Shown one piece after another: positions 1-7,256 of a stretch of DNA of 64,000 bases. Position 1 is the stretch's first letter. Every line of letters starts with the position of its first letter. Below the pieces are notes generated by a model. The model did not search any database, had not been told where the DNA came from, and worked only from the letters and a program-made list of their open reading frames with translations. A program made the position numbers and the translations under genes. This stretch comes from Streptomyces sp. CB02366 (GTDB taxonomy: Bacteria; Actinomycetota; Actinomycetes; Streptomycetales; Streptomycetaceae), in assembly GCF_001905905.1 (NCBI RefSeq), contig NZ_LIVT01000005.1:62001-126000 (forward strand), in the 5' to 3' direction.

Positions 1-291
1 AACGCCACCGTCGGCATGTCCGTGACCCGCCGCGGCTCCACCACCGGCACCCACAGCGGCTCGGTCACCGGCCTTAACGCCACCGTCAACTACGGGGGCG
101 GCGACGTCGTCTACGGCATGATCCGCACCAACGTGTGCGCCGAGCCCGGCGACTCCGGCGGTCCGCTCTACTCCGGCACCCGGGCGATCGGTCTCACCTC
201 CGGCGGCAGCGGCAACTGCTCCTCCGGCGGAACGACCTTCTTCCAGCCGGTCACCGAGGCGCTGAGCGCCTACGGCGTCAGCGTGTACTGA
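1..291 (+). CDS. S1 family serine protease (streptogrisin-like), C-terminal part, truncated by window edge
   Basis: The gene enters from the left edge; only its last 96 codons are visible. The nucleophile motif CAEPGDSGGPL, followed by GLTSGGSGNCSSGG, is the signature of chymotrypsin-like S1 proteases of the alpha-lytic/streptogrisin group, which are secreted as pre-pro-enzymes. The catalytic His and Asp lie outside the window. The visible part is very similar to the end of the complete protease at 12563-13648, so the two are probably paralogues. A strong hairpin follows the stop codon. The family call is firm; substrate preference cannot be judged from this fragment. Confidence 0.93.
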   Translation, partial: NATVGMSVTRRGSTTGTHSGSVTGLNATVNYGGGDVVYGMIRTNVCAEPGDSGGPLYSGTRAIGLTSGGSGNCSSGGTTFFQPVTEALSAYGVSVY

Positions 292-334
292 CCGGCCCCG
301 CCCCGGCCGGGTACGGAGCTGTCCGTACATACGT

Positions 335-362
335 GCCCCCGTCCGGAATTCCGGACGGGGGC
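335..362 (+). terminator. perfect 28-nt palindrome downstream of protease gene
   Basis: A perfect inverted repeat centred on AATT lies 44 bases after the protease stop codon. The stem is 12 bp and GC-rich, with no T-tract, as is usual for Streptomyces terminators. Confidence 0.7.
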
Positions 363-489
363 TCCCGCTCGCCGGGTGGCTCTTGAGAGGATGACGCCAC
401 GACGGGTCGTCGCGACGGGGCGACAGAGGGCGCCGGGGGCGGGCGAGCCCCGGACCGCCCTCCGCTGGGCATCAGGGGGTAGCAGGTCC

Positions 490-969
490 GTGTACCGCAT
501 CGGAGTGACCGGTCACCGCTCCATCCCCGCCGAGGCCGAGGCCCATGTGCTCGCGGGACTGCGCGCCGCGCTCCACGACCGCGCAGGGGCGGTGCAGGCG
601 CTCTCCAGCCTGGCGGTCGGCGCCGACCAGCTCTTCGCCGACCTCGCCCTCGCCCGCGGCGCCGAACTGACCGCCGTCATCCCCAGCGGCGACTACGAGG
701 CGTGCTTCGAGAACGCCGTCGACCTCGCCCGCTACCGGACGCTCAAGGCGCGCGCCGCCCGGGAGGTGCGGCTCGGCTTCCCGCACTCCACCGACGAGGC
801 GTACTACGCGGCCGGCGCCTACATCGCCGACCACTGCGACCGGCTGCTCGCGGTCTGGGACGGCCTCCCCGCCCGGGGGCTCGGCGGCACCGGCGACATC
901 GTGACGTACGCCCGGACCCTCGGCCGCCCGGTCACGGTGATCTGGCGCGACGGCGTGCTGCGCGGCTGA
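490..969 (+). CDS. SLOG-like Rossmann-fold protein (putative nucleotide-ligand sensor)
   Basis: The protein has 159 residues and opens with a short beta strand and the motif RIGVTGHRSIP, which resembles the N-terminal glycine-rich loop of SLOG/YpsA/DprA-like Rossmann proteins. Later strands read SSLAVGADQL and the acidic DRLLAVWDGLPARGLGGTGD, as expected for a base- or nucleotide-binding pocket. GTG at 490 was chosen as start because AGGGGG lies at 474-479, about 10 bases upstream; an in-frame ATG at 376 has no such site. SLOG proteins are proposed sensors of nucleotide signals in bacterial conflict systems. The gene faces a DUF4231/SLATT-like membrane gene with a 43-base gap, a typical SLOG partner type. 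Function is inferred from fold-level similarity only. Confidence 0.6.
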   Translation: MYRIGVTGHRSIPAEAEAHVLAGLRAALHDRAGAVQALSSLAVGADQLFADLALARGAELTAVIPSGDYEACFENAVDLARYRTLKARAAREVRLGFPHSTDEAYYAAGAYIADHCDRLLAVWDGLPARGLGGTGDIVTYARTLGRPVTVIWRDGVLRG

Positions 970-1012
970 CCCCGGCCGGACCCGCCGCCGCCCCGGCGAC
1001 GGACCGGCCGGC

Positions 1013-1939
1013 TCACACCCGGTGCCGCACCAGCCAGTCGGTGTGCTCGGGCGACACGATCTGCTCCGTCTCGAACACCGCCGCGGGCCAGTGCCGCTCG
1101 GTGAGCGTGGTCTCCATGGCCGCCTGCATCGACTCCAGATCCTGCTCCACCAGCGAGTGCGCCGAGATCAGCGGATGGTGCCGGCGCATCTCGTTCCAGG
1201 CGAGACAGGCCGCCGCCGCCGCGGACAGCACCCTCGTCAGCCCGAACGACCTGCCCATCCCGAACGCCTGGAACGTGCTCAGGACCAGCGCCGGAAGCGT
1301 CAGCGCGACGATGGCGCCCGACCACACCAGCGCCCCGCGCCGGGAGGCGTGCCGGCGCCTGCGGTACCAGCGCCGCTGCTCGATGAGCCGGTCCCGCACG
1401 TAGGTCTCCTTGCGGACCGTGTACGCCTTGTTCCGCAACGCGCGCATCGACTCCGTGATGAGCCCGCCGGAATCCGGCAGCTCCTCGCGCGGATCGGCCC
1501 ACCCCACCTTCCGCAACTCCTGGAGGCCGTCCTCCAGACGGTTGGCGAACAGCGCCTCGGGATGCTCGGTCGTGCTGTCGAACGGAGCGCCGTGGACCGC
1601 GTACCGCCAGCAGTTGGACTTGATGAACTCGGCCGCCGAGCGGTTCAGCTGCCAGTGGGACTTCGCCTTGCGGTGGGAGGCGAGGAACGTGGTGAAGAGC
1701 ACGCCCAGATAGGCCAGCACCGCCGCGCCGTGCAGGACGCGGGCCGCCGGGCCGTCCTCGGCGGACCACGGCAGCGCCGCCGGGACCGTACCGGCCACGA
1801 GCAGCGCCAACTGCGCCCGCGTGGTGTTCACGGCCTCACGCTGCCGGGCCACCGCGACCGCGTCCGTGTGGTGGAACAGCGCGGGCAGGTCGTCGTTCCT
1901 GAAGACCATGGATCTCAGCGGCTCGGGCAGCGCCGTCAC
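1013..1939 (-). CDS. DUF4231 / SLATT-like membrane protein
   Basis: The protein has 308 residues. It shows a hydrophobic pair near residues 43-90 and another near 200-250 (GALVWSGAIVALTLPALVL, then a second helix), separated by a charged region with Arg-rich stretches such as RRWYRRRRHASRR. This pattern fits DUF4231, which belongs to the SLATT-type membrane modules proposed as pore-forming effectors next to SLOG or nucleotide-cyclase sensors. The start is GTG at 1939. The gene converges on the SLOG-like gene at 490-969, so the two are neighbours but not an operon. A role as a membrane effector is inference; no catalytic residues are expected. Confidence 0.6.
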   Translation of the reverse strand: MTALPEPLRSMVFRNDDLPALFHHTDAVAVARQREAVNTTRAQLALLVAGTVPAALPWSAEDGPAARVLHGAAVLAYLGVLFTTFLASHRKAKSHWQLNRSAAEFIKSNCWRYAVHGAPFDSTTEHPEALFANRLEDGLQELRKVGWADPREELPDSGGLITESMRALRNKAYTVRKETYVRDRLIEQRRWYRRRRHASRRGALVWSGAIVALTLPALVLSTFQAFGMGRSFGLTRVLSAAAAACLAWNEMRRHHPLISAHSLVEQDLESMQAAMETTLTERHWPAAVFETEQIVSPEHTDWLVRHRV

Positions 1940-2264
1940 GGTCGCCTCCGTCTGCAGTTGTCGTGTGACCCGGCCGCACGTCCCCCTGCCCGTCCGGGGC
2001 CACGAGAGTAGGGGCGGGGACCGGGTGCGGCAAGGGCGCCCCGGCCCTCCGGCCGGTCACCGCGACGAGGTTCGGCCACCTTCGCGCGAGCGGCCTTCCT
2101 CACCCGTCGGCACTGTGGCAAGGTTGCCCGACCGGGCGGTACAGCAGGCGGGCCGGCGCCCTCTTCGGCGGGCCCGGCCGCCTCCGGACGGGGGAGGGGC
2201 CATCGAGGGGGACCGGCACGGAGGGGCGGACGACGGCACCCCGCTCCAGGACGCTCAGCGCAGG
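1940..2264. other. intergenic region between divergent membrane-protein genes
   Basis: About 325 bases separate the GTG of the DUF4231-like gene from the preferred start of the next gene. It should hold both divergent promoters. I see no clear -35/-10 pair. An in-frame GTG at 2115 could extend the rightward gene by 50 codons, which would shrink this gap, but it lacks a ribosome binding site. Confidence 0.4.
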
Positions 2265-2936
2265 GTGCGCCGCAGCCCGCTGCTCTTCACCGCACCGCTG
2301 GTGCTGCTCGCGCTCCTGCTCGTGATCCTGGTGTGGGAGGCCGTGCGGGCCAATGTCTCGCCGGGGGCCCGGAGCGACTGGCCCTGGCGGCTGCAACTGC
2401 TGGACACGGAGGCGCTGGGGAGCCTGCTCGCCGTGGCGACGGGCGCCGTCCTGGCCCGGGCCCAGTACGCCCGTACGGTGCGGCCCTACCTCGGCTACCG
2501 GGGCTCGTGGCGCACCGGGCTGCTCGCCGAGGGGGAGCCCGCCTGGCGGGTGGGGATACTGAACGGCGGCCAGCACATCGCCGTGGTCGACAGCTGGGAG
2601 TGCCGCGTCGTGCTGCGCGGCGGGTCCGACGAGGCGCCCGCGCCCTGGGCCGCCGTCCCGGACGTCGTGTCCACCCTGACGTCGGCCGGACTCTCGGTCG
2701 GCCGGGACTACCAGCTCATCGCCTTCGGGGCGGGCTTTCCGCTGGTCGGCACCGGGAACTACGAGACCGTGCCGGTGGGCGTCTTCTCGCGGCGGTGCGT
2801 CGAGAAGGTCGAGTCGCTCCAGGTCCGGGTCCGGGTCACCGACGTCGTGGGCGACAGCCACGAACGCGTCCTGGACTGCATGCGCGGCGCCCGCGCGGAA
2901 TACAACGTTCCCGGCACGGAACCGGTGAACGGGTGA
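2265..2936 (+). CDS. hypothetical membrane-anchored protein
   Basis: I do not recognise this 223-residue protein. From GTG at 2265 it starts MRRSPLLFTAPLVLLALLLV, a membrane segment, followed by a second hydrophobic stretch (ALGSLLAVATGAVL, about residues 46-60) and a soluble C-terminal domain rich in short beta strands (VGILNGGQHIAVVDSWECRV). The layout suggests two membrane helices and an extracytoplasmic or cytoplasmic beta domain. The start is uncertain: GTG 2115 is in frame, and the residues between 2220 and 2265 could be coding. It sits between the SLATT-like gene and the Fxs cluster, so a role in that island is possible but not shown. Confidence 0.6.
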   Translation: MRRSPLLFTAPLVLLALLLVILVWEAVRANVSPGARSDWPWRLQLLDTEALGSLLAVATGAVLARAQYARTVRPYLGYRGSWRTGLLAEGEPAWRVGILNGGQHIAVVDSWECRVVLRGGSDEAPAPWAAVPDVVSTLTSAGLSVGRDYQLIAFGAGFPLVGTGNYETVPVGVFSRRCVEKVESLQVRVRVTDVVGDSHERVLDCMRGARAEYNVPGTEPVNG

Positions 2937-3304
2937 ACCGGCGGCCCCGGCGGGACGTGCCGGCGGCCGTGTCCGGGGCGGCGCCGCGCACGTCTCCGGT
3001 GGCGCGCCGGACGTCTGTGCGGACGGCCGGGGAGCCCTCCGCACGCCTCCCACCTGCGAGAGCCGGCGACGGGGGGAGCCGGCCCTCCGGCCCGGCGGCC
3101 CGGCCCTTCCTCCCCCGTTCCCCCGAGCGGCCGAACGCGGGCCGTGTTCCGGCTTTCGGAACACGGGGGCGAAGGCCGCTCCGCCGGCATGTGGAGGGCC
3201 CCCGGCGGTAGTAAAGTGCGCATGCCGGACCGTGTGGTGACACGGAATCCGGCGGTGTTGGATTGTCCGGAAACAGACCCCCTCAGGACCCCCCTAGGAC
3301 GGCC
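2937..3304. other. intergenic region upstream of fxsA
   Basis: This 368-base region holds a terminator-like hairpin at 3142-3166 and, after it, the presumed promoter for the fxs genes. The part from 3190 to 3300 is less GC-rich than its surroundings, which fits a regulatory region, but I could not identify a convincing -35/-10 pair. Confidence 0.4.
3142..3166 (+). terminator. hairpin between the hypothetical gene and fxsA
   Basis: A 10-bp perfect stem (CCGTGTTCCG with CGGAACACGG) closes a 5-base loop GCTTT. It probably isolates the fxs transcription unit from the gene before it. Confidence 0.55.
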
Positions 3305-3469
3305 GTGAAGACCTACGGAACCACCCCCGCCTTCGCCCCGGCGAAGACCCGCGCGACCCTCGCGGCGACCGACGTCCGCAGTGCCGAGGCCGTCAGGAAG
3401 ATCAGCCGCGCGATCGGCGCGACGACGGCCCGGTCCACCCGGATCTCCACTTTCAGTTCTGCTCTCTGA
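3305..3469 (+). CDS. fxsA: FxSxx-COOH RiPP precursor peptide (FxsA)
   Basis: This 54-residue peptide ends STFSSAL, so the last five residues are F50-S-S-A-L54, exactly the FxSxx-COOH pattern that defines the substrates of FxsB maturases. FxsB enzymes belong to the radical SAM/SPASM group that crosslinks an aromatic side chain to the beta-carbon of the residue two positions later, so F50 and S52 are the predicted cyclophane partners. The start is GTG at 3305: AGGA lies at 3296-3299, five bases upstream. A TTG at 3263 is in frame but has no such site. The rest (residues 1-48) would be leader. fxsB begins 30 bases after the stop, with a hairpin across the junction. The call rests on the C-terminal motif plus the adjacent maturase. 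Confidence 0.85.
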   Translation: MKTYGTTPAFAPAKTRATLAATDVRSAEAVRKISRAIGATTARSTRISTFSSAL

Positions 3470-3485
3470 ACAGGCGTCAGAACTG
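3454..3485 (+). promoter_or_regulatory. hairpin spanning the fxsA stop codon
   Basis: CAGTTCTG (3454-3461) and CAGAACTG (3478-3485) form an 8-bp perfect stem with a 16-base loop that contains the fxsA TGA. In the transcript it could protect the 3' end of fxsA mRNA or limit read-through into fxsB, giving more precursor than maturase. This is inference from position. Confidence 0.45.
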
Positions 3486-3499
3486 GCTAGACTGGCGGA

Positions 3500-5842
3500 A
3501 TGACAGGACCCCTGGTCCCCTTCCGTGAATTCGTTCTCAAAGTGCACAGCAGGTGCGATCTCGCCTGTGACCACTGCTATGTCTACGAACACGCAGATCA
3601 GAGCTGGCTGACCCGCCCGAAAGTCATCTCCGACGAGGCGATTTCCTGGACTGCCCGGCGCCTGGCCGAGCATGCGACGACACATGCGCTTCCCTCCGTC
3701 ACAGTGATCCTGCACGGCGGGGAACCGCTCCTGGCGGGGCCCGCGCGACTGCGCCGGGTCTGCGAGGAGCTCGGCTCGGCCCTGAACGGCATCGCTGAGC
3801 TGGACCTCAGGATCCACACCAACGGCGTCCAGCTCAGCCCCCGCTACCTCGACCTCTTCGACGAGTTCCACGTCCGCGTCGGGATCTCGCTCGACGGCGA
3901 CCGCGCCGCCAACGACCGCCACCGCCGGTACGCCGACGGACGCAGCAGCCACCCGATGGTGCTGCGCGCGGTCGGACTCCTGCGCGAGGAGCGCTACCGT
4001 CACCTGGACCTCGGCCTGCTGTGCACGGTCGACGTCCGCAACGACCCGGTGGCCGTGCACGACGCCCTCGCCGCCCTGGAACCCCCGCTCGTCGACTTCC
4101 TGCTGCCGCACGCCACCTGGGACGACCCGCCGCCCCGGCCGGACGGCTCGCCCACCGCGTACGCCGACTGGCTGCTGACGGTCTTCGACCGCTGGACCGA
4201 GCAGGGCCGCCCCATGCCCGTGCGGATGTTCTCCTCGGTGCTCTCCACCCTCGGCGGCGGCCCCAGCCTCACCGAGTCCCTCGGGCTCGCCCCCACCGAC
4301 CTCGTCGTCATCGAGACCGACGGGACGCTGGAGCAGGTCGACTCGCTCAAGAGCGCCTACGAGGGCGCCGCCGCCACCGGGTTCGACGTCTTCCGCAACA
4401 CCCTCGACGAGGTCGCCGCCCACCCCGGCGTCCGGGCGCGCCAGCTCGGGCTGGCCGGCGTCGGCGACACCTGCCGCCGCTGCCCGATCGTGCGTTCGTG
4501 CGGCGGCGGGCTCTACACCCACCGGTACCGCTCCGACCGGGCCCCCGGCGGCGGCGGGGGTTTCGACAACCCCTCGGTCTACTGCGCCGACCTGACCGCC
4601 CTGATCCGGGGGGTCGAGGAGCGGACGGCCGCCGCCGCCGAGTCGCCCGCCCTCCGGTCGTCCGAGGCGCTGCTCGCCGCCCACCAGGAGCTGACCCGTA
4701 CTCTGCTCGCCGTTCTCCACGACACCCTCGACGGACGCGGCGGGAGGCTCTGGGACGACGCCTGGCGGCTCGCGGCCGAGGCCGAGGCGGACCCGGCCGG
4801 GGCCGACGCGCTCGACGCGGTCCTCGCCCACCCCTACACCCGTACCTGGCTGGTCGAGGCGCTGGAGGACGTCGACGCCGGGCGCGGCCTGCCGGAGGCC
4901 GCCGCCGGACGGTTCGCCGCCACCGTGGCCGCCGCCGCCGTCCGCGCCGGCCTCGACCTGCCCGTCCCCGTGGCGTACCGCGACGGAAGCCTCCACCTGC
5001 CCACCCTGGGCACCGTGCTCCTCGACGGCCCCCCGGAGCGGGGGACGGCGGTCGTGCGCCCCGAGGGCGGCGGCGGATTCCTCGTCCGGGGGGCGGAGGC
5101 CGCGCCCGGTATGGAGCGGCGCGTCGCGCACGGCGAGCCCGAAGGCCCGCACTGGCTGCCCGTCCGCACCCTGCGCCGGGCGCCCGCCCCCGTACTCCCG
5201 CTGGACGACCTCGACCCCTTCCGCGACCGCTACGACGCCCCCGCGACCGGTCGGCTCGACGCGGCGGAGGCCGACGCCTGGACGCGCCGGATCGCCGACG
5301 CCTGGGCGCTGCTGGCCGACGCCGTCCCCGAGCAGGCGGCCGAGGCGGCCCGTACGCTCACCGCGCTGACCCCCCTGTCCGCCGGGGCGGCCGAGCCGGG
5401 GCGGCACGGGCCCGGCGCGCTCGGCGTCGGACCGGCGGCCGACGCCGAGGCGTTGGCACGCGGCATCCTGGGCGGAGCGCGCCGCGCGAAACTGCGGGCC
5501 CTCGGTGAAGTGACGGATCTTTACGCCCTGGACGGCACCTGGGAACATCGGACGCCTTGGGGGAGCGAACACGTGCCGTTCTCCCGACTGCTGACCGAGA
5601 CATTCGAACGGGCGGGGCTCGGACTGTACGATCCGCGTTTCCTCATGGGTGTTCCGGAAGCGATCGACATGATCGAGAACGCGGCGGAGGTGACGGTCGA
5701 CGGTAAACAGCTGATCGCCGCTGTCCGCAAGGAGATCAGCGGAACACGGAGCACCGCCGGGAAGAACCCCGACAGGGTCCTCCCGCTCTCCGGCCCTTCA
5801 CCGGACATGCCGGCGGCTGACCGGAAAATGACGGTCGAATGA
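3500..5842 (+). CDS. fxsB: radical SAM/SPASM peptide maturase FxsB, inactivated metallohydrolase extension form
   Basis: The 780-residue protein starts with a radical SAM domain: C19-x3-C23-x2-C26 (SRCDLACDHCYVYEH) for the [4Fe-4S]/SAM cluster and an ILHGGEPLL motif. A SPASM domain follows with C325-x2-C328 and C334 (TCRRCPIVRSCGGG). The C-terminal third (about 400-780) resembles the metallohydrolase-like extension of this family, but where active relatives carry HExxH followed by AKL-x-AL, this protein has GGARR (residues 658-662) before AKLRALGEVTDLY, so metal binding is probably lost. The predicted reaction is cyclophane formation on the C-terminal FxS of the preceding peptide. Its ATG at 3500 follows GGCGGA. 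It heads fxsB-fxsC-TPR in one direction. Confidence 0.93.
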   Translation: MTGPLVPFREFVLKVHSRCDLACDHCYVYEHADQSWLTRPKVISDEAISWTARRLAEHATTHALPSVTVILHGGEPLLAGPARLRRVCEELGSALNGIAELDLRIHTNGVQLSPRYLDLFDEFHVRVGISLDGDRAANDRHRRYADGRSSHPMVLRAVGLLREERYRHLDLGLLCTVDVRNDPVAVHDALAALEPPLVDFLLPHATWDDPPPRPDGSPTAYADWLLTVFDRWTEQGRPMPVRMFSSVLSTLGGGPSLTESLGLAPTDLVVIETDGTLEQVDSLKSAYEGAAATGFDVFRNTLDEVAAHPGVRARQLGLAGVGDTCRRCPIVRSCGGGLYTHRYRSDRAPGGGGGFDNPSVYCADLTALIRGVEERTAAAAESPALRSSEALLAAHQELTRTLLAVLHDTLDGRGGRLWDDAWRLAAEAEADPAGADALDAVLAHPYTRTWLVEALEDVDAGRGLPEAAAGRFAATVAAAAVRAGLDLPVPVAYRDGSLHLPTLGTVLLDGPPERGTAVVRPEGGGGFLVRGAEAAPGMERRVAHGEPEGPHWLPVRTLRRAPAPVLPLDDLDPFRDRYDAPATGRLDAAEADAWTRRIADAWALLADAVPEQAAEAARTLTALTPLSAGAAEPGRHGPGALGVGPAADAEALARGILGGARRAKLRALGEVTDLYALDGTWEHRTPWGSEHVPFSRLLTETFERAGLGLYDPRFLMGVPEAIDMIENAAEVTVDGKQLIAAVRKEISGTRSTAGKNPDRVLPLSGPSPDMPAADRKMTVE

Positions 5843-5945
5843 CCGAACGGCCCGGCGAGGAAAACGGTCCGCTCCGGAATGATGAGTTCGCTTGCACTCC
5901 CTTCCTCCTTCTGGGATGCGAGTGCTCACACAGGACGGGGGTCGT

Positions 5946-7256
5946 GTGCACGCATCGACGCAACAGCGAGCGGTGGGCCATCGGCCGTATTTCTTTCTGA
6001 GTTACGCCCACACGCCGGGATACGGCGCCGGCACGGACCCCGACATGTGGGTCGAACGGCTTTTCCAGGACCTCTGCGGCCATGTGATGGCCATGACCGA
6101 CTTACCCGCCGGAGCACGCGCCGGGTTCATGGACCGGGAGATACGCTCCGGCGAGGGCTGGTCGGAACGGCTCGGCGACGTCCTCGCCACCTGCCGGGTC
6201 TTCGTCCCCCTGTTCTCGCCGCGCTACTTCGCCAGCGAGATGTGCGGCAAGGAGTGGTACGCCTTCGAGCAGCGGGCCATCCACCACCGGGCCCGCTCCA
6301 ACGAACCGGCCGAGGCCATCGTCCCGGCGCTCTGGGTGCCGGTCCCCCCGAGCCAGCTCCCCGGCCCGGCCGAGCGGTTGCAGTTCAACCACCGGGACTT
6401 CGGGGAACGGTACGTCAGCGACGGCCTCTACGGCCTGATCAAGCTCAGGCTCTTCGCCGAGGAGTACGAACGGGCCGTCTACGAACTGGCCAAACGCATC
6501 GTCAGCGTCGCCGACACGGTCCGCATCGACACCGGCCGCCCCGTCGACTACCGCCTGGCCCCCAGCGCCTTCGGCTCCCCCGGCAGCGAGGTCGGCGCGC
6601 CCCGGCCGATGCGGATCACCATCGCGGCGCCCACCCGCCACGATCTGCCCGAGGGCCGCAACGGCGCCCACTACGGCGACCACCCCCAGGACTGGAACCC
6701 CTACTACCCGGCCTCCGCCCGCCCTCTGGCCTACGTCACCGGGGAACTGGTCCGCTCGCTCAACTACCAGGCCGTGATCACCTCGTTCGACGAGGACCGG
6801 CACGAGGCCAAGGCCCCGCCCAACACCCCCGAGATCCTCATCGTCGACCGCTGGGCCCTGCGGGACGAGGACCACTGCCGCCGGCTCGCCGCCTTCGACG
6901 CCGAGAACCGCCCCTGGGTCACCCTGGTCGTGCCGTGGAACCGCGACGACCACCAGAGCAGGGCGGCCGACGCCGAACTGGCCCAACGCCTCGAAGCCAC
7001 CATGCCGGTCAAGATGGGCCAGGGCCGGGCCCTGTGCCGCGCCGCGGCGAAAGGAGTCCCCACGATGGAGGCGTACGGACAACTCCTGCCCCAGGTGGTC
7101 GAGGTCGCCGCCCAGCAGTACCTCAAGTACGCGAAGGCCTACCCGCCCGGTGCCGGTGGTGGTTCCGGCGAACGGACCCGGCTCACCGGCCCCATGGGCG
7201 CCACGAGCTACATACCCGACCCGCACGACCCTGCGACGGAAGCGGAGGACCTATGA
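5946..7256 (+). CDS. fxsC: FxsC-like protein with TIR-type domain
   Basis: The protein is 436 residues long from GTG 5946. It opens HRPYFFLSYAHTPGYG and continues through DREIRSGEGW, RVFVPLFSPRYF and KEWYAFEQR, a TIR-like fold over about residues 12-165; the C-terminal half (about 200-400) has a second alpha/beta section. It matches the FxsC component of FxSxx-COOH systems, whose biochemical role is unknown. GTG 5946 was preferred because GGACGGGG lies at 5933-5940; ATG 5916 and TTG 5892 are in-frame alternatives. Leu53 is encoded by TTA (6102-6104), so translation should depend on the bldA tRNA. The stop overlaps the ATG of the next gene (ATGA), implying translational coupling. Confidence 0.88.
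   Translation: MHASTQQRAVGHRPYFFLSYAHTPGYGAGTDPDMWVERLFQDLCGHVMAMTDLPAGARAGFMDREIRSGEGWSERLGDVLATCRVFVPLFSPRYFASEMCGKEWYAFEQRAIHHRARSNEPAEAIVPALWVPVPPSQLPGPAERLQFNHRDFGERYVSDGLYGLIKLRLFAEEYERAVYELAKRIVSVADTVRIDTGRPVDYRLAPSAFGSPGSEVGAPRPMRITIAAPTRHDLPEGRNGAHYGDHPQDWNPYYPASARPLAYVTGELVRSLNYQAVITSFDEDRHEAKAPPNTPEILIVDRWALRDEDHCRRLAAFDAENRPWVTLVVPWNRDDHQSRAADAELAQRLEATMPVKMGQGRALCRAAAKGVPTMEAYGQLLPQVVEVAAQQYLKYAKAYPPGAGGGSGERTRLTGPMGATSYIPDPHDPATEAEDL

Noticed and set aside
490..1939. Complete CBASS or similar nucleotide-signalling defence operon
   Set aside because: No nucleotide cyclase is present and the two genes are convergent, so only a partial relation to such systems can be claimed.
2115..2264. 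N-terminal extension of the hypothetical membrane protein from GTG 2115
   Set aside because: It lacks a ribosome binding site and would place 50 basic, Pro-rich residues before the membrane helix; kept only as an alternative.
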